Assembly (NCBI RefSeq): GCF_001975825.1 | Contig: NZ_MTKN01000056.1 | Coordinates: forward strand, 1 to 52,284 | Source of the DNA: [Flexibacter] sp. ATCC 35208 | GTDB lineage: Bacteria > Bacteroidota > Bacteroidia > Chitinophagales > Chitinophagaceae | Reading direction: 5' to 3' | DNA length: 52,284 nucleotides | In this document: one piece after another, positions 1-7,994 of the stretch | How positions within the stretch are numbered: the first letter of the stretch is position 1 | Layout: every line of letters starts with the position of its first letter | The notes under the pieces: model-generated | Seen by the model: only the letters and a program-made list of their open reading frames with translations | Databases searched by the model: none | Told to the model about the DNA's origin: nothing | Program-made: the position numbers and the translations under genes

Positions 1-120
1 GGTTCATGAGGGTTTTTTCTAAAAATGGGTTTCATGCCTCTTAGTGAATACCCTCTTTCATGAATGTTTTATTGCCGAATAGCCAGGTAAACTATAGCAT
101 AGCTTTAATGCTACAAGTGC

Positions 121-142
121 ACCATAAGTATACCATAAGTAC
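121..142. repeat. 11-bp direct tandem repeat
   Basis: Two back-to-back copies of accataagta(t/c) occupy 121-131 and 132-142. They are followed by two copies of aagtacat about 11 bases apart. They lie in the AT-rich leader of the first gene (1-279), where I see no other gene and no clear promoter. The repeat may bind a regulator or may be simple slippage. Confidence 0.5.
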
Positions 143-279
143 ATTAAAAGTACATCTGTATATCAAATTGATATTGAAGTGTACTTATAGTGAAGTGTTA
201 GTACTCATTTGGTAACGAAGTTGCACTATAGTTCGGATGAAGGTTTTAATATTGTCTTGTAACCTCAAAATTGTTTGTT

Positions 280-819
280 ATGGCACTTGTAAAAGACAGC
301 ATACTCCTTCAACTTGTACGAGGCACCCTCGGCAAGCAACTCACGATCTACGAAAGAAACGGGCAGATTATAATGGCCAAAAAACGCGGTCCGTCAAAGA
401 AAAAGCCAACAAAAAAGCAGCTGGAAGCCAGGTATAAGATGACCATAGCCGCAGCTTATGCGAAGGCAATCCTGCAGGACCCTGAACTGAAGGCATATTA
501 TAAGTCACTGGCAGGTCCTGGCCAGAATGCTTATAACTTGGCCATAAAGGATGCATACAAGTCGCCGGAGATTCAGAATATCCGACTGGAAGAGGAGACG
601 GTAGTAGTAACAGCAAAGGATGAATTCAGGGTAGTAGAAGTGGACGTACGGGTACACGATGCGGCAGGTGCTATGCTGGAAAGAGGAAAGGCTGTTTTAG
701 GCAGAAATGGCGTGGATTGGTATTATAAGGCTGGCTATCTGCCATCAGGCGGCAAAGTAGTCGTAGTGGCTGTAGATTTACCGGGAAATGAAACGCCCAG
801 GGAGTTGAAACTGGAATAA
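280..819 (+). CDS. Small conserved protein of unknown function (179 aa)
   Basis: I recognise no catalytic domain. The N-terminus (MALVKDSILLQLVRGTLGKQ) resembles an opening I recall from small Bacteroidota proteins, but I cannot attach a function. A Lys-rich segment follows (roughly residues 32-45), then a helical stretch, and from about residue 100 a beta-rich half with alternating Val/Thr/Glu that ends in LKLE. There is no signal peptide or membrane segment, so it is probably cytoplasmic. The ATG at 280 is preferred over a TTG three codons upstream because it gives the conserved-looking N-terminus. No ribosome-binding site is obvious, which is usual in this phylum. It stands alone, followed by a long non-coding stretch. 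Confidence 0.7.
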   Translation: MALVKDSILLQLVRGTLGKQLTIYERNGQIIMAKKRGPSKKKPTKKQLEARYKMTIAAAYAKAILQDPELKAYYKSLAGPGQNAYNLAIKDAYKSPEIQNIRLEEETVVVTAKDEFRVVEVDVRVHDAAGAMLERGKAVLGRNGVDWYYKAGYLPSGGKVVVVAVDLPGNETPRELKLE

Positions 820-1459
820 ATACCTGGATGAATTAGTAATAAATTGCTGCATAGCTGTTGGTGTGAAGCACACCTGCATGACTTGTGTTGTGCAATGATC
901 AAATTATTGCTGTTGCATTAATTTATTACCTTTTTACGCCTAAACATATACAATAAAATAATAATAAATTCGTTTTATACCAAAACCAATCAACATCCAA
1001 AACCCAGGCATCTGGAACATGCCACATTTAATGAGCGACAAATAGGTAAAAAAATAGCGAGGTTAGAGAACCTCGCTTTTTCGTTAAACGGAAACCATGC
1101 TTATGAGAAAAATAATTGGAGAGTCTCCTAATTATTCTTCCAGCTCTAAATATTACACTTTTTCCTGGAATTTCATATTCTACTTTCGTGCTACTTTCCT
1201 TGCTATTTACCAGCAGTTTAGCCTTCAAATCGTATTATTGTTGTGCCCGTAGCCACTTTTCAAAGAAAATCGTCCTACGCTCCATAGTGGAAAATATTTT
1301 ATAATATTCAATAATTTCATTCTACGAATAGGTATTCACCCCCATCTACCACACCATTCAACTGATCATAATATTCTATTTCCCCTCTTCATCAATTCGT
1401 CTTATCTTGGCCCGTTACACTTTATATAACCTTTAACCATTTATGGTATTTGTATTGAT
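820..1459. other. 640-base non-coding stretch with several hairpins
   Basis: No convincing gene is present on either strand. The stretch holds a short hairpin (ggtgtg/cacacc, 860-874), a terminator-like hairpin at 1056-1084, and a second AU-rich hairpin at about 1109-1135 (ataattggaga pairing with cctaattat). The remaining sequence up to the subtilase start is AT-rich and probably contains its promoter, but no exact TAnnTTTG was found. A small non-coding RNA ending at 1084 is possible but unproven. Confidence 0.4.
1056..1084. terminator. Rho-independent terminator-like hairpin
   Basis: A perfect 9-bp stem, agcgaggtt / aacctcgct, encloses an agag loop. It is followed by ttttt on the plus strand and preceded by a run of A residues, so it could work in both directions. 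It lies about 240 bases after the first gene and 375 bases before the next. It may therefore end a long 3' UTR or an unannotated small RNA. Confidence 0.7.
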
Positions 1460-3172
1460 ATGCTTATTGTGAAAAAATACAGACTAATGAAATCTAGCGG
1501 AGCAATAGCAGTCATGGCAGGATGTGTTGCGATGATGACTGCACTTACAACTAATTCGGCCTATGCACAGGGTAATGCAGTACCAAAGAACTGGCACCTG
1601 CTGGACTACACCGCTGACAGCGTTTATGGCACCAGCGTGCAGCGCGCCTACACTGAACTGTTAAAAGGGAGAAAAAGTACCCCTGTGATCGTTGCTGTGA
1701 TCGACTCAGGTATCGATACACTACACGAAGATCTGAAGTCCATTTTATGGACGAATCCAAAAGAAATTCCCGGAAATGGAATTGACGATGACAAGAATGG
1801 TTATGTAGACGATGTACATGGATGGAATTTTTTAGGTGGAAAGGACGGCCGTAGCTTAAAAGATGATTCTGACGAAGCGACCAGGGAATATGTACGGTTA
1901 AAGGACAAATATGTAAAACCTGATTCCGCACTCAACCACGACTCAAAAGAATATACTTATTGGTTAAAGGTATCCAGCAAAATTGCCAAACCTTCTACTG
2001 AAAGCAAAACGACTTATAGAGCCATGCTGAAACTGCAGGACAACGTGAATAAAGCCGGCGGTATTCTCACCACCTTCCTGCATACCAGCGACTTCAATGT
2101 ACCCAAACTCGACAGCATCCAGACTAAAGACGAAGATGTAATGGTGGCAAAGAATTTCATGATCCGCCTGTTTAACAGCACCGGCGATTCTGCTATTACT
2201 TATGCTGATTTCAAACCTGAATTCGAAGAGTACATAGAAGACCTGAAAAAGAAAGCAGAGATCTCTGACAACTATACACCTAATGCAAAACGCAAGGAAA
2301 TCGTAGGCGATGATATCAATGATATCAACGACAAATACTACGGTAATAATGATGTAATGGGACAATTTGGTCTCCATGGTACTCACGTATCCGGTATCAT
2401 TGCAGCTGCAAGAAACAATGGTGTAGGTATGGATGGTGTGGCAGACAATGTAAGGATCATGGCAGTGAAAGCAGTACCAGATGGTGATGAGCGTGATAAA
2501 GACGTAGCATTGGCTATTCGTTATGCAGTAGACAATGGTGCGCGTATTATCAATATGAGCTTTGGTAAATCATTTTCTCCGCATAAGGATTGGGTAGATG
2601 CTGCTTTCAAATATGCGGCGGACCACAATGTATTGTTGATACATGCAGCGGGTAATGATGGTAAGAATGTAGACAGTACTGACAACTTCCCCAATGCCGA
2701 TTTCCTGAACGGTGGTGTGGCTGGTAATGTAGTGACTGTGGGTGCCACCAGTAATGGTAAAACAGGTGCTAAAGTGGCAAGCTTCTCTAACTACGGTAAG
2801 CGTACGGTAGATCTGTTTGCACCAGGTGTATCTATTTATGCTACCCTGCCAGGAGGTAATAAATATGGCAGTCTGAGTGGTACCAGCATGGCTTGTCCGG
2901 TCGTAGCCGGTGTAGCGGCGTTGGTATTGTCTTACTACCCTGATCTGACTGCAGAGCAGTTGAAATATGTATTGTTGAAATCGGCAGTGCCTTTGCCTGA
3001 CGGTACGAAAGAAGTAACTAAACCTGGTGCGCCTGGTCAGACAGTCGCCTTTGCTGATTTGTCTGCAACGGGTGGTTTGGTGAATGCTTATAATGCCCTG
3101 AAGGTAGCAAGTACCATGAAGGTGGAGAAACTGGGGAAGAAACCAAAAGTAATGAAGATCAAAAAAGGATAA
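1460..3172 (+). CDS. Secreted S8 (subtilisin-like) serine peptidase
   Basis: A subtilase predicted to be exported. The catalytic triad is visible: Asp82 in VIAVIDSGID, His306 in GLHGTHVSG and Ser476 in SGTSMACP. The oxyanion Asn399 is present in HAAGND. A signal peptide precedes a cut after about SAYAQ (residue 37). Translation may start at the ATG at 1460 or, giving a more normal signal peptide, at the ATG at 1487 (MKSSGAIAV). The Asp-to-His spacing is about 224 residues, far more than the roughly 30-40 of compact subtilisins, so a charged, helical insertion sits between blocks one and two. The C-terminus is basic (KKPKVMKIKKG), and no type IX sorting domain is seen. The gene is monocistronic, bounded by a bidirectional terminator. 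The substrate is unknown. Confidence 0.93.
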   Translation: MLIVKKYRLMKSSGAIAVMAGCVAMMTALTTNSAYAQGNAVPKNWHLLDYTADSVYGTSVQRAYTELLKGRKSTPVIVAVIDSGIDTLHEDLKSILWTNPKEIPGNGIDDDKNGYVDDVHGWNFLGGKDGRSLKDDSDEATREYVRLKDKYVKPDSALNHDSKEYTYWLKVSSKIAKPSTESKTTYRAMLKLQDNVNKAGGILTTFLHTSDFNVPKLDSIQTKDEDVMVAKNFMIRLFNSTGDSAITYADFKPEFEEYIEDLKKKAEISDNYTPNAKRKEIVGDDINDINDKYYGNNDVMGQFGLHGTHVSGIIAAARNNGVGMDGVADNVRIMAVKAVPDGDERDKDVALAIRYAVDNGARIINMSFGKSFSPHKDWVDAAFKYAADHNVLLIHAAGNDGKNVDSTDNFPNADFLNGGVAGNVVTVGATSNGKTGAKVASFSNYGKRTVDLFAPGVSIYATLPGGNKYGSLSGTSMACPVVAGVAALVLSYYPDLTAEQLKYVLLKSAVPLPDGTKEVTKPGAPGQTVAFADLSATGGLVNAYNALKVASTMKVEKLGKKPKVMKIKKG

Positions 3173-3240
3173 AATATCCGTATAAAAGCATTGCTGAAAA
3201 AGGGGATTCACCAACAGGCATGAAAACCATTTTCAGAGGA

Positions 3241-3276
3241 AAAAGGGCTTTTGCTGATAGCAAAAGCCCTTTTTAA
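3241..3276. terminator. Bidirectional terminator
   Basis: A long stem, aaaagggcttttgct / agcaaaagcccttttt, with a 3-base loop lies between the ends of the convergent subtilase and DUF4870 genes. A and T runs flank it on both sides, so it can end transcription from either strand. Confidence 0.9.
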
Positions 3277-3693
3277 TTATTTAACGAGTCTCAGGTTGAT
3301 TGGATATCTATATACCTCTCCATTACTCGCTTTGATGGTAGCGATAATAGAAAATATCACATTGATCAACCAAACAATCCCATTACGGCCGCTTACAAAC
3401 CTAAAACTGAAATTAGGTGAGCTGGACATCCACCAGAAAGTTGTGAGGGTCCAGAGGGTACCAATAAAGAATAAAATCATATTTACGATCAACGCTGCGA
3501 TACTCATGGTGATCTGGAAGTTCAGCGCTTCCTTCCCTTCAGTGTCCAGGAAAGTAGACTGCTCTCTTTTGATCAGCCAAAGTACAAGTACAGCAATAAT
3601 GTTACCGACAGGAGAAATAAGCCCTATTGTCATTCCTATAATGCCGGCAAGGCTGATAAATATCGCCCAGGTTTTTTCGTCTTTTTGATTCAT
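3277..3693 (-). CDS. DUF4870-type small membrane protein (138 aa)
   Basis: A small integral membrane protein. After a short polar N-terminus (MNQKDEKTWAIF) there are about four hydrophobic segments (near 8-40, 55-85 and 105-125). The LISPVGNIIAVLVLWLIKR and EGKEALNFQ-type motifs are typical of DUF4870/TIC20-like proteins, whose function is not established. The ATG at 3693 is chosen because earlier in-frame codons would run back into the RNase P RNA. The gene starts 49 bases downstream of rnpB on the same strand. Confidence 0.8.
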   Translation of the reverse strand: MNQKDEKTWAIFISLAGIIGMTIGLISPVGNIIAVLVLWLIKREQSTFLDTEGKEALNFQITMSIAALIVNMILFFIGTLWTLTTFWWMSSSPNFSFRFVSGRNGIVWLINVIFSIIATIKASNGEVYRYPINLRLVK

Positions 3694-3741
3694 TGGGTAT
3701 AATAGATTTGGGTGTAAGCTATTCCATGTGAAGATAAAAAC

Positions 3742-4132
3742 AAAAACTACAAACCTATAAGCCGGATTCTGTTCAATCGTCTTGCGACGACTGATGCTAT
3801 CATTTATCTGCGACAACGTTCGCACGTCATCTGTATCTGCCTACCCTCGGTCATTGGACGAGCCGCCCTTAATCGACCGTATACATGGCATTTCAGCACG
3901 CAAGGTTTACCCTTCTAGTATGTTGCCATTCCAGAACGTAGGCTCTTACCCTACATTTTCACCCTTACCCTGTACAAGACAAGGCGGTCATTTTCTGTGG
4001 CACTTTCTGTGACCTGTGCAAGCCGTCAGAGACGAGGAGAACAGGTCCCCACCAGTTAGGTGGTGCGTTGCTCTATGCTGTCCGGACTTTCCTTACCAGT
4101 TGCCTGGAACGATAGCACGGTTTGTAGTTTTT
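3742..4132 (-). ncRNA. rnpB: RNase P RNA (bacterial type A)
   Basis: The catalytic RNA of ribonuclease P, which trims the 5' leader of precursor tRNAs. On the minus strand the conserved core is readable: an aaggaaagtccggac block near the 5' end, an acagaaaatgaccgcc block, ggtaagggtgaaa, ggtaagagcc, and a 3' agaatccggcttata. The ends pair as helix P1 (aaaaactacaaacc with ggtttgtagttttt), which sets the boundaries at about 4132 and 3742. The length of about 390 nt fits the family. An exact -7 promoter element lies just upstream. The short open frames across this interval are spurious. Confidence 0.95.
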
Positions 4133-4133
4133 G

Positions 4134-4141
4134 CAAAAATA
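4134..4141 (-). promoter_or_regulatory. -7 promoter element of rnpB
   Basis: The minus strand reads TATTTTTG, an exact match to the Bacteroidota -7 consensus TAnnTTTG. It sits directly before the predicted 5' end of RNase P RNA, where a transcription start would be expected. No clear -33 TTTG is seen. Confidence 0.65.
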
Positions 4142-4150
4142 GTAAAAAGG

Positions 4151-5176
4151 TTACTTAAAAAATATCTCAGTTGCACCAAATCCGTACCTGGGGTGATATT
4201 CATTTGAGAATTTATCTACTTCAGGCGTATCTTTTAATATCTTATGAATTTCATCCTTGAGTCTGCCCTTCCCTACCCCATGGATCACGAACATATTATG
4301 TTGATGGTGGGAAATGGCCAGTTCCAGGTAACGCACAAATTCATTGAGCTGTATCGCAAGAATTTCAATGTTCTTCATCCCTTTCCAGTCGTCTGTGAGC
4401 GTTTCGATGTGCAGGTCCAGTTCGTACTTAGGTGTAAGGGGTACTTCAGGAAGGGTATTGGTCGAAGTGGTCGTATTAGACGCTGCGAACTTACCGATTG
4501 AAGGAGTATCGAAATCATTACCCGATTTTTCCGGTTTTGGCGGAAACTTATCGAACAGTAAATAACTTAATGTAGCGTTTCTTCTGGCCTGTAAATCACT
4601 CAGTTGCTGGAAGATCTGCTTTGTTTTCATCTTCCAGGTTTTCTGGAAACTCGGCGCCAGTTTTGGATCTGGTTCTTTGGGATAGAAGGTGAATTCTATT
4701 CTTGGACTATCGTTCAGCGCTTCGAAAGGAAGGTCGCTGAGATAGAAATTTGCAAATGGCTGGATTTCATTTTTCATCTCCAGTTCCAGCTGATTTTTGA
4801 GGTATACCTGGAAATGGAACTTCCAGGCAGTATTGGTCTCATTGGCCAGGTGAAACTTGAGTTGTTCTACATTTTCCTCATATCCCTCTACACGGAATAC
4901 AGGCAGTACAGAGAGGAATACCCCTTTGTCCATTTTAAAAGTATCCTGTTTCTTTTCAGGCTTAATATCAAAACCAGATTTTCTGGCAGGTGGGTTGCCA
5001 TTCTTGGGCGCGGTTGTAAACCGGTGAAAATAAGGGAAATCGATTTGATCCAGGTACACGGGGAAGGTAACTTTGCCAATCTCTACCATCACCATATCGT
5101 TATTGATAATGTCGACAACAGTACCTTCTTCTTTTGAATGAAGCAATAATATCTTATCTCCAATTTCGTACTTCAT
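4151..5176 (-). CDS. DUF2027 / Smr-domain protein
   Basis: A 341-residue cytoplasmic protein with a C-terminal Smr (small MutS-related) domain. Its motifs ELDLHIETL and HGVGKGRL are visible in the last ~90 residues. Smr domains bind or cut nucleic acid, as in MutS2. The N-terminal ~50 residues form a small beta domain (IGDKILLLHSKEEGTVV) and the middle is a beta-rich domain, matching the DUF2027-plus-Smr arrangement common in Bacteroidota. The biological role is not known and nuclease activity is not shown. It ends 18 bases before rnpB. A promoter and a structured leader lie upstream. Confidence 0.85.
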   Translation of the reverse strand: MKYEIGDKILLLHSKEEGTVVDIINNDMVMVEIGKVTFPVYLDQIDFPYFHRFTTAPKNGNPPARKSGFDIKPEKKQDTFKMDKGVFLSVLPVFRVEGYEENVEQLKFHLANETNTAWKFHFQVYLKNQLELEMKNEIQPFANFYLSDLPFEALNDSPRIEFTFYPKEPDPKLAPSFQKTWKMKTKQIFQQLSDLQARRNATLSYLLFDKFPPKPEKSGNDFDTPSIGKFAASNTTTSTNTLPEVPLTPKYELDLHIETLTDDWKGMKNIEILAIQLNEFVRYLELAISHHQHNMFVIHGVGKGRLKDEIHKILKDTPEVDKFSNEYHPRYGFGATEIFFK

Positions 5177-5184
5177 GATAACTA

Positions 5185-5257
5185 CACTGCGTCTCTAAAT
5201 AACAATGACAGATAGCAGGAATCCCCCTGCTACCTGTATCGCAGTGCAGCAAAACTA
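5185..5257 (-). promoter_or_regulatory. -7 element and structured 5' leader of the Smr gene
   Basis: On the minus strand TAGTTTTG (5250-5257) matches TAnnTTTG. About four bases further on, a two-part stem-loop begins: outer arms cactgcg/cgcagtg (5185-5191 with 5240-5246) and inner arms acagatagcagg/cctgctacctgt (5208-5219 with 5226-5237, one mismatch). The predicted transcript would thus open with a long hairpin just before the start codon at 5176. It may stabilise or regulate the message. It could also end the upstream DoxX transcript, although no T-run follows. Confidence 0.45.
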
Positions 5258-5292
5258 CATAAATTATGGGACTCTTACTTCTTTGCAGCCGG

Positions 5293-5730
5293 TCATGCAG
5301 GATGCCGGCGCATATAACCATCATAAGAAATGGGGCCACTACCTTCTACAAGAAATACTAACAGCAACAGTAGAACAAGGATGGAAAGGCCGGATTCGCT
5401 ATGTACATTGAATAACCCTGTAGGGGTATGTACAAAGAAGAGGGCGCCAAGTAGAATGGGGATCTGTGCGATGACAGCAGCTCGGGTGAGGAGGCCAAAT
5501 GTGATAAGGACCCCGCCCAGGAGATGAGCAAAGACAATGTAATGAGCAAGCCAGAAGGATAATACGGTGATAAACGGGCTCTGGTTTATCACGGCTTTGA
5601 GAACATCGATATTTTGAATGAATACAACTCCTTTCCAGAACAAAAATATTCCAAGAAGGACGCGAATGCCATCAACCCATTTTGGATGATGCGATTCGCC
5701 CCAATGGTCAATTCGCTGTAGCAGGTTCAT
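5293..5730 (-). CDS. DoxX-like membrane protein (145 aa)
   Basis: A small membrane protein of the DoxX/SURF4-like type. It has about four hydrophobic helices, with GIRVLLGIFLFWKGVVF early, then LAHYIVFAHLLGGVLITFGLLTR, which is typical of the family's second and third helices. A short HTPTGLF loop and a final helix follow. DoxX proteins are linked to thiosulfate:quinone oxidoreductase or redox roles in some organisms, but the role here is unknown. The ATG at 5730 (MNLLQRIDH) fits the family better than the longer frame starting at 5751. Confidence 0.8.
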   Translation of the reverse strand: MNLLQRIDHWGESHHPKWVDGIRVLLGIFLFWKGVVFIQNIDVLKAVINQSPFITVLSFWLAHYIVFAHLLGGVLITFGLLTRAAVIAQIPILLGALFFVHTPTGLFNVHSESGLSILVLLLLLVFLVEGSGPISYDGYMRRHPA

Positions 5731-5891
5731 AAAATATGAGTTTAGGATCAAAGAACTACTTAAATATATAATTTTTTTATGGACTTTCCAAATTAGATAA
5801 GTGCTGCAAGTTGTTAAAGGTGAGGTAGTTAAATAAAACAGGCCTGCGGCAACATGGAAGATTTCCTATTTTTTATTGGGGACTGGTTATA

Positions 5892-5936
5892 AAAAAGAAC
5901 GGTTTTACCTTTTGTTTGGTAAAACCGTTCTTATTA
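5892..5936 (-). terminator. Terminator of the amino-acid permease gene
   Basis: A 15-bp stem, aagaacggttttacc / ggtaaaaccgttctt, has an 8-base loop. In the minus direction a T-run follows (the a-run at 5891-5896). It is placed 16 bases after the permease stop. Confidence 0.88.
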
Positions 5937-5951
5937 TTTGATATGAATATT

Positions 5952-7619
5952 TTAGAAAGTATGCTTTGGTATATCCTGATTCAGCTTGCTCTTTCTGTAA
6001 CTATAGCCAAAATAAATAGTCAAACCGATGATGAGCCAGATCGTGAACACTACCCAGTTCCTGAAACCAATTTCTGTCATCAGGTAAAAACAACTGAGCA
6101 AACCAAGAACAGGTATCGCCGACAGTTTCTTTACAAATGACAACACCACAAAGATCACGGCTGCTATGGCAAAGAAGAAGAATGGAATATTGTGTTTCCA
6201 TACATCCCAGCCACCTTCAAATGAGAAACGGCCTGGTAATTCTTTTCTGAAGATAAAAATGAAGATCAGCACGATCGCTGGTATGATATACTGCCCATTG
6301 ATATATGGTAAACGGAATCGTTTGCTACCATCATTTTTCTCCTGCGGGGGCAGTAATAATACCCCACCACATACCAGGATGAATGCAAATAAAGTTCCGA
6401 TACTGGTCAGGTCTGTTACAACGGTCAGGTTCAGAAAGAGCGCAGGTACACCTACGATCACACCTGTGATAATTGTTGCAAATGAAGGTGTTTTGAACTT
6501 CGGATGGATCTTACTGAATTTCTTTGGCAACAACCCGTCACGACTCATACTCATCCAGATACGTGGCTGACCGATCTGGAATACAAGCAGTACACTCGTG
6601 GTGGCTACTACCGCACTTACAGATATCAGGAAACTTATTTTGTGAAGGTTGACCGCATTGAATACGAATGCTAATGGATCCTCTACTTTCAGCTGTGAAT
6701 AAGATACCATCCCTGTCAATACAAATGCAATCAGGATATATAATATGGTACAGATGATCAATGAATAGATCATGCCCTTGGGCAGGTCGCGCTGCGGATC
6801 TGCACACTCCTCAGCCGTGGTACTGATCGCATCAAAACCTATGTAGGCAAAGAATACGGCAGACACACCTTTTAGTACCCCTGAAAAACCATTTGGCATA
6901 AACGGTGACCAGTTGTCAGGATGTACATAAAATGAACCGACTATAATTACAAAGAGGATCACTGCGATCTTGAGCCCCACCATGAAGTTGGCGCTCTTTT
7001 TACTCTCACGGATACCTACATAAGCGAGGTAAGTCACTAAAATTACTATAATAAAAGCAGGTAAATTCAGTATAACAGGCAGGCCTCCAATGTGCGGTGC
7101 CGCTGCATAAATTTCAGGCGTAGCACTATCATAATTACTCGTCAGCCACACCGGCAGGGATAAATTCATCCCAAAAGCCTTTCCTACACCAGCGAGCAGG
7201 TTATTGAAATAGCCGCTCCACGATATGGCTACGGCAATGTTCCCGATGGCGTATTCCAGGATCAGCGCCCAACCAATCACCCAGGCTGCCAGTTCTCCGA
7301 AGGTCACATACGAGTAGGTATATGCACTTCCCGACACGGGTACCCTGCTGGCAAATTCGGCGTAACAAAGGGCCGAAAAACCACAGGTGATAGCAGTAAT
7401 AATAAATAACAGGGAAACCCCGGGACCACCATGAAACGACGCTTCGCCAATGGTTGAAAAGATACCAGCGCCAATGACGGCAGCAATGCCCATTGCTGTC
7501 AGGTCCTTTACTTTCAGAACTTTATGTAACCCGCCACCATGTGCGTCATCTGATAAACCATCTTGTGCATCTTTCAGAATAGTAGTAATAGATTTCTTTC
7601 GAAACAGCGATTTAGACAT
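5952..7619 (-). CDS. APC-superfamily amino-acid permease
   Basis: A 555-residue inner-membrane transporter of the amino acid-polyamine-organocation superfamily, closest in appearance to the cationic amino-acid transporter (CAT/YfnA) group. The first helix carries AAVIGAGIFSTIGEAS, the unwound substrate-binding GAGIF motif. The stretch FASRVPVSGSAYTYSYVTFGELAAW around residues 90-115 is characteristic. About twelve to fourteen hydrophobic segments can be counted, with a basic hydrophilic tail. The N-terminus has a cytoplasmic helix (SITTILKDAQDG). The substrate cannot be told from sequence. It is monocistronic, with its own terminator. Confidence 0.92.
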   Translation of the reverse strand: MSKSLFRKKSITTILKDAQDGLSDDAHGGGLHKVLKVKDLTAMGIAAVIGAGIFSTIGEASFHGGPGVSLLFIITAITCGFSALCYAEFASRVPVSGSAYTYSYVTFGELAAWVIGWALILEYAIGNIAVAISWSGYFNNLLAGVGKAFGMNLSLPVWLTSNYDSATPEIYAAAPHIGGLPVILNLPAFIIVILVTYLAYVGIRESKKSANFMVGLKIAVILFVIIVGSFYVHPDNWSPFMPNGFSGVLKGVSAVFFAYIGFDAISTTAEECADPQRDLPKGMIYSLIICTILYILIAFVLTGMVSYSQLKVEDPLAFVFNAVNLHKISFLISVSAVVATTSVLLVFQIGQPRIWMSMSRDGLLPKKFSKIHPKFKTPSFATIITGVIVGVPALFLNLTVVTDLTSIGTLFAFILVCGGVLLLPPQEKNDGSKRFRLPYINGQYIIPAIVLIFIFIFRKELPGRFSFEGGWDVWKHNIPFFFFAIAAVIFVVLSFVKKLSAIPVLGLLSCFYLMTEIGFRNWVVFTIWLIIGLTIYFGYSYRKSKLNQDIPKHTF

Positions 7620-7682
7620 CTGGTGGTGATATTTTGTTGTTGACCTTCCTTAGGTTTAGCGATGATGCGAATATATTGAAAT

Positions 7683-7994
7683 TTAATTAATGCCCGCTTT
7701 GAAGCAGAAAATCAGGGAGTTCGAATAATTGTTTCCTGAAGTTCCTTTATTTTTCAGAAGGAAATCAGCCAATTCGATCGGTAGTGATCTCCTTTATGCA
7801 TTAATGCCCTCTTTTTAAGAGGAAATCAGTCAGTTCGGATCTTGTGGCAGATGGTTGCCCTGCATTAATGTTCTCTTTTTAGCAGAAAATCAGCCAGTTC
7901 GGATCTTGTGGCAGATGGTTGTCCTGCATTATGCATTAATGTTCTCTTTTTAAGAGAAAATCAGCCAGTTCGATCAATGGTTGTTTCCTGGCAG
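7683..7994 (-). repeat. Tandem decayed copies of the polyprenyl synthase gene's 3' end
   Basis: Five direct repeats of a ~36-60 base unit occur. One is the true end of the synthase gene (about 7933-7994) and four lie past its stop (about 7863-7932, 7799-7862, 7741-7798, 7683-7740). The shared word atcag starts at 7711, 7764, 7825, 7889 and 7960, so spacings are 53, 61, 64 and 71 bases. Read on the minus strand, the copies encode ELADFLLKREH-stop (gene), ELADFLLKREH-stop, ELTDFLLKRGH-stop, ELADFLLKNKG and ELPDFLLQSGH-stop. The two middle copies also share a ~30-base flank reading AGQPSATRS. Similarity falls with distance from the gene. The remainder of this 316-base gap (7620-7682) shows nothing recognisable. 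Confidence 0.85.

Noticed and set aside
3693..4207. Short plus- and minus-strand frames across the RNase P RNA
   Set aside because: The interval is explained by the conserved RNase P RNA core and P1 helix.
7683..7994. Array considered as a CRISPR
   Set aside because: Units are coding-derived copies of the neighbouring gene's end with no constant repeat/unique spacer pattern and no cas genes.
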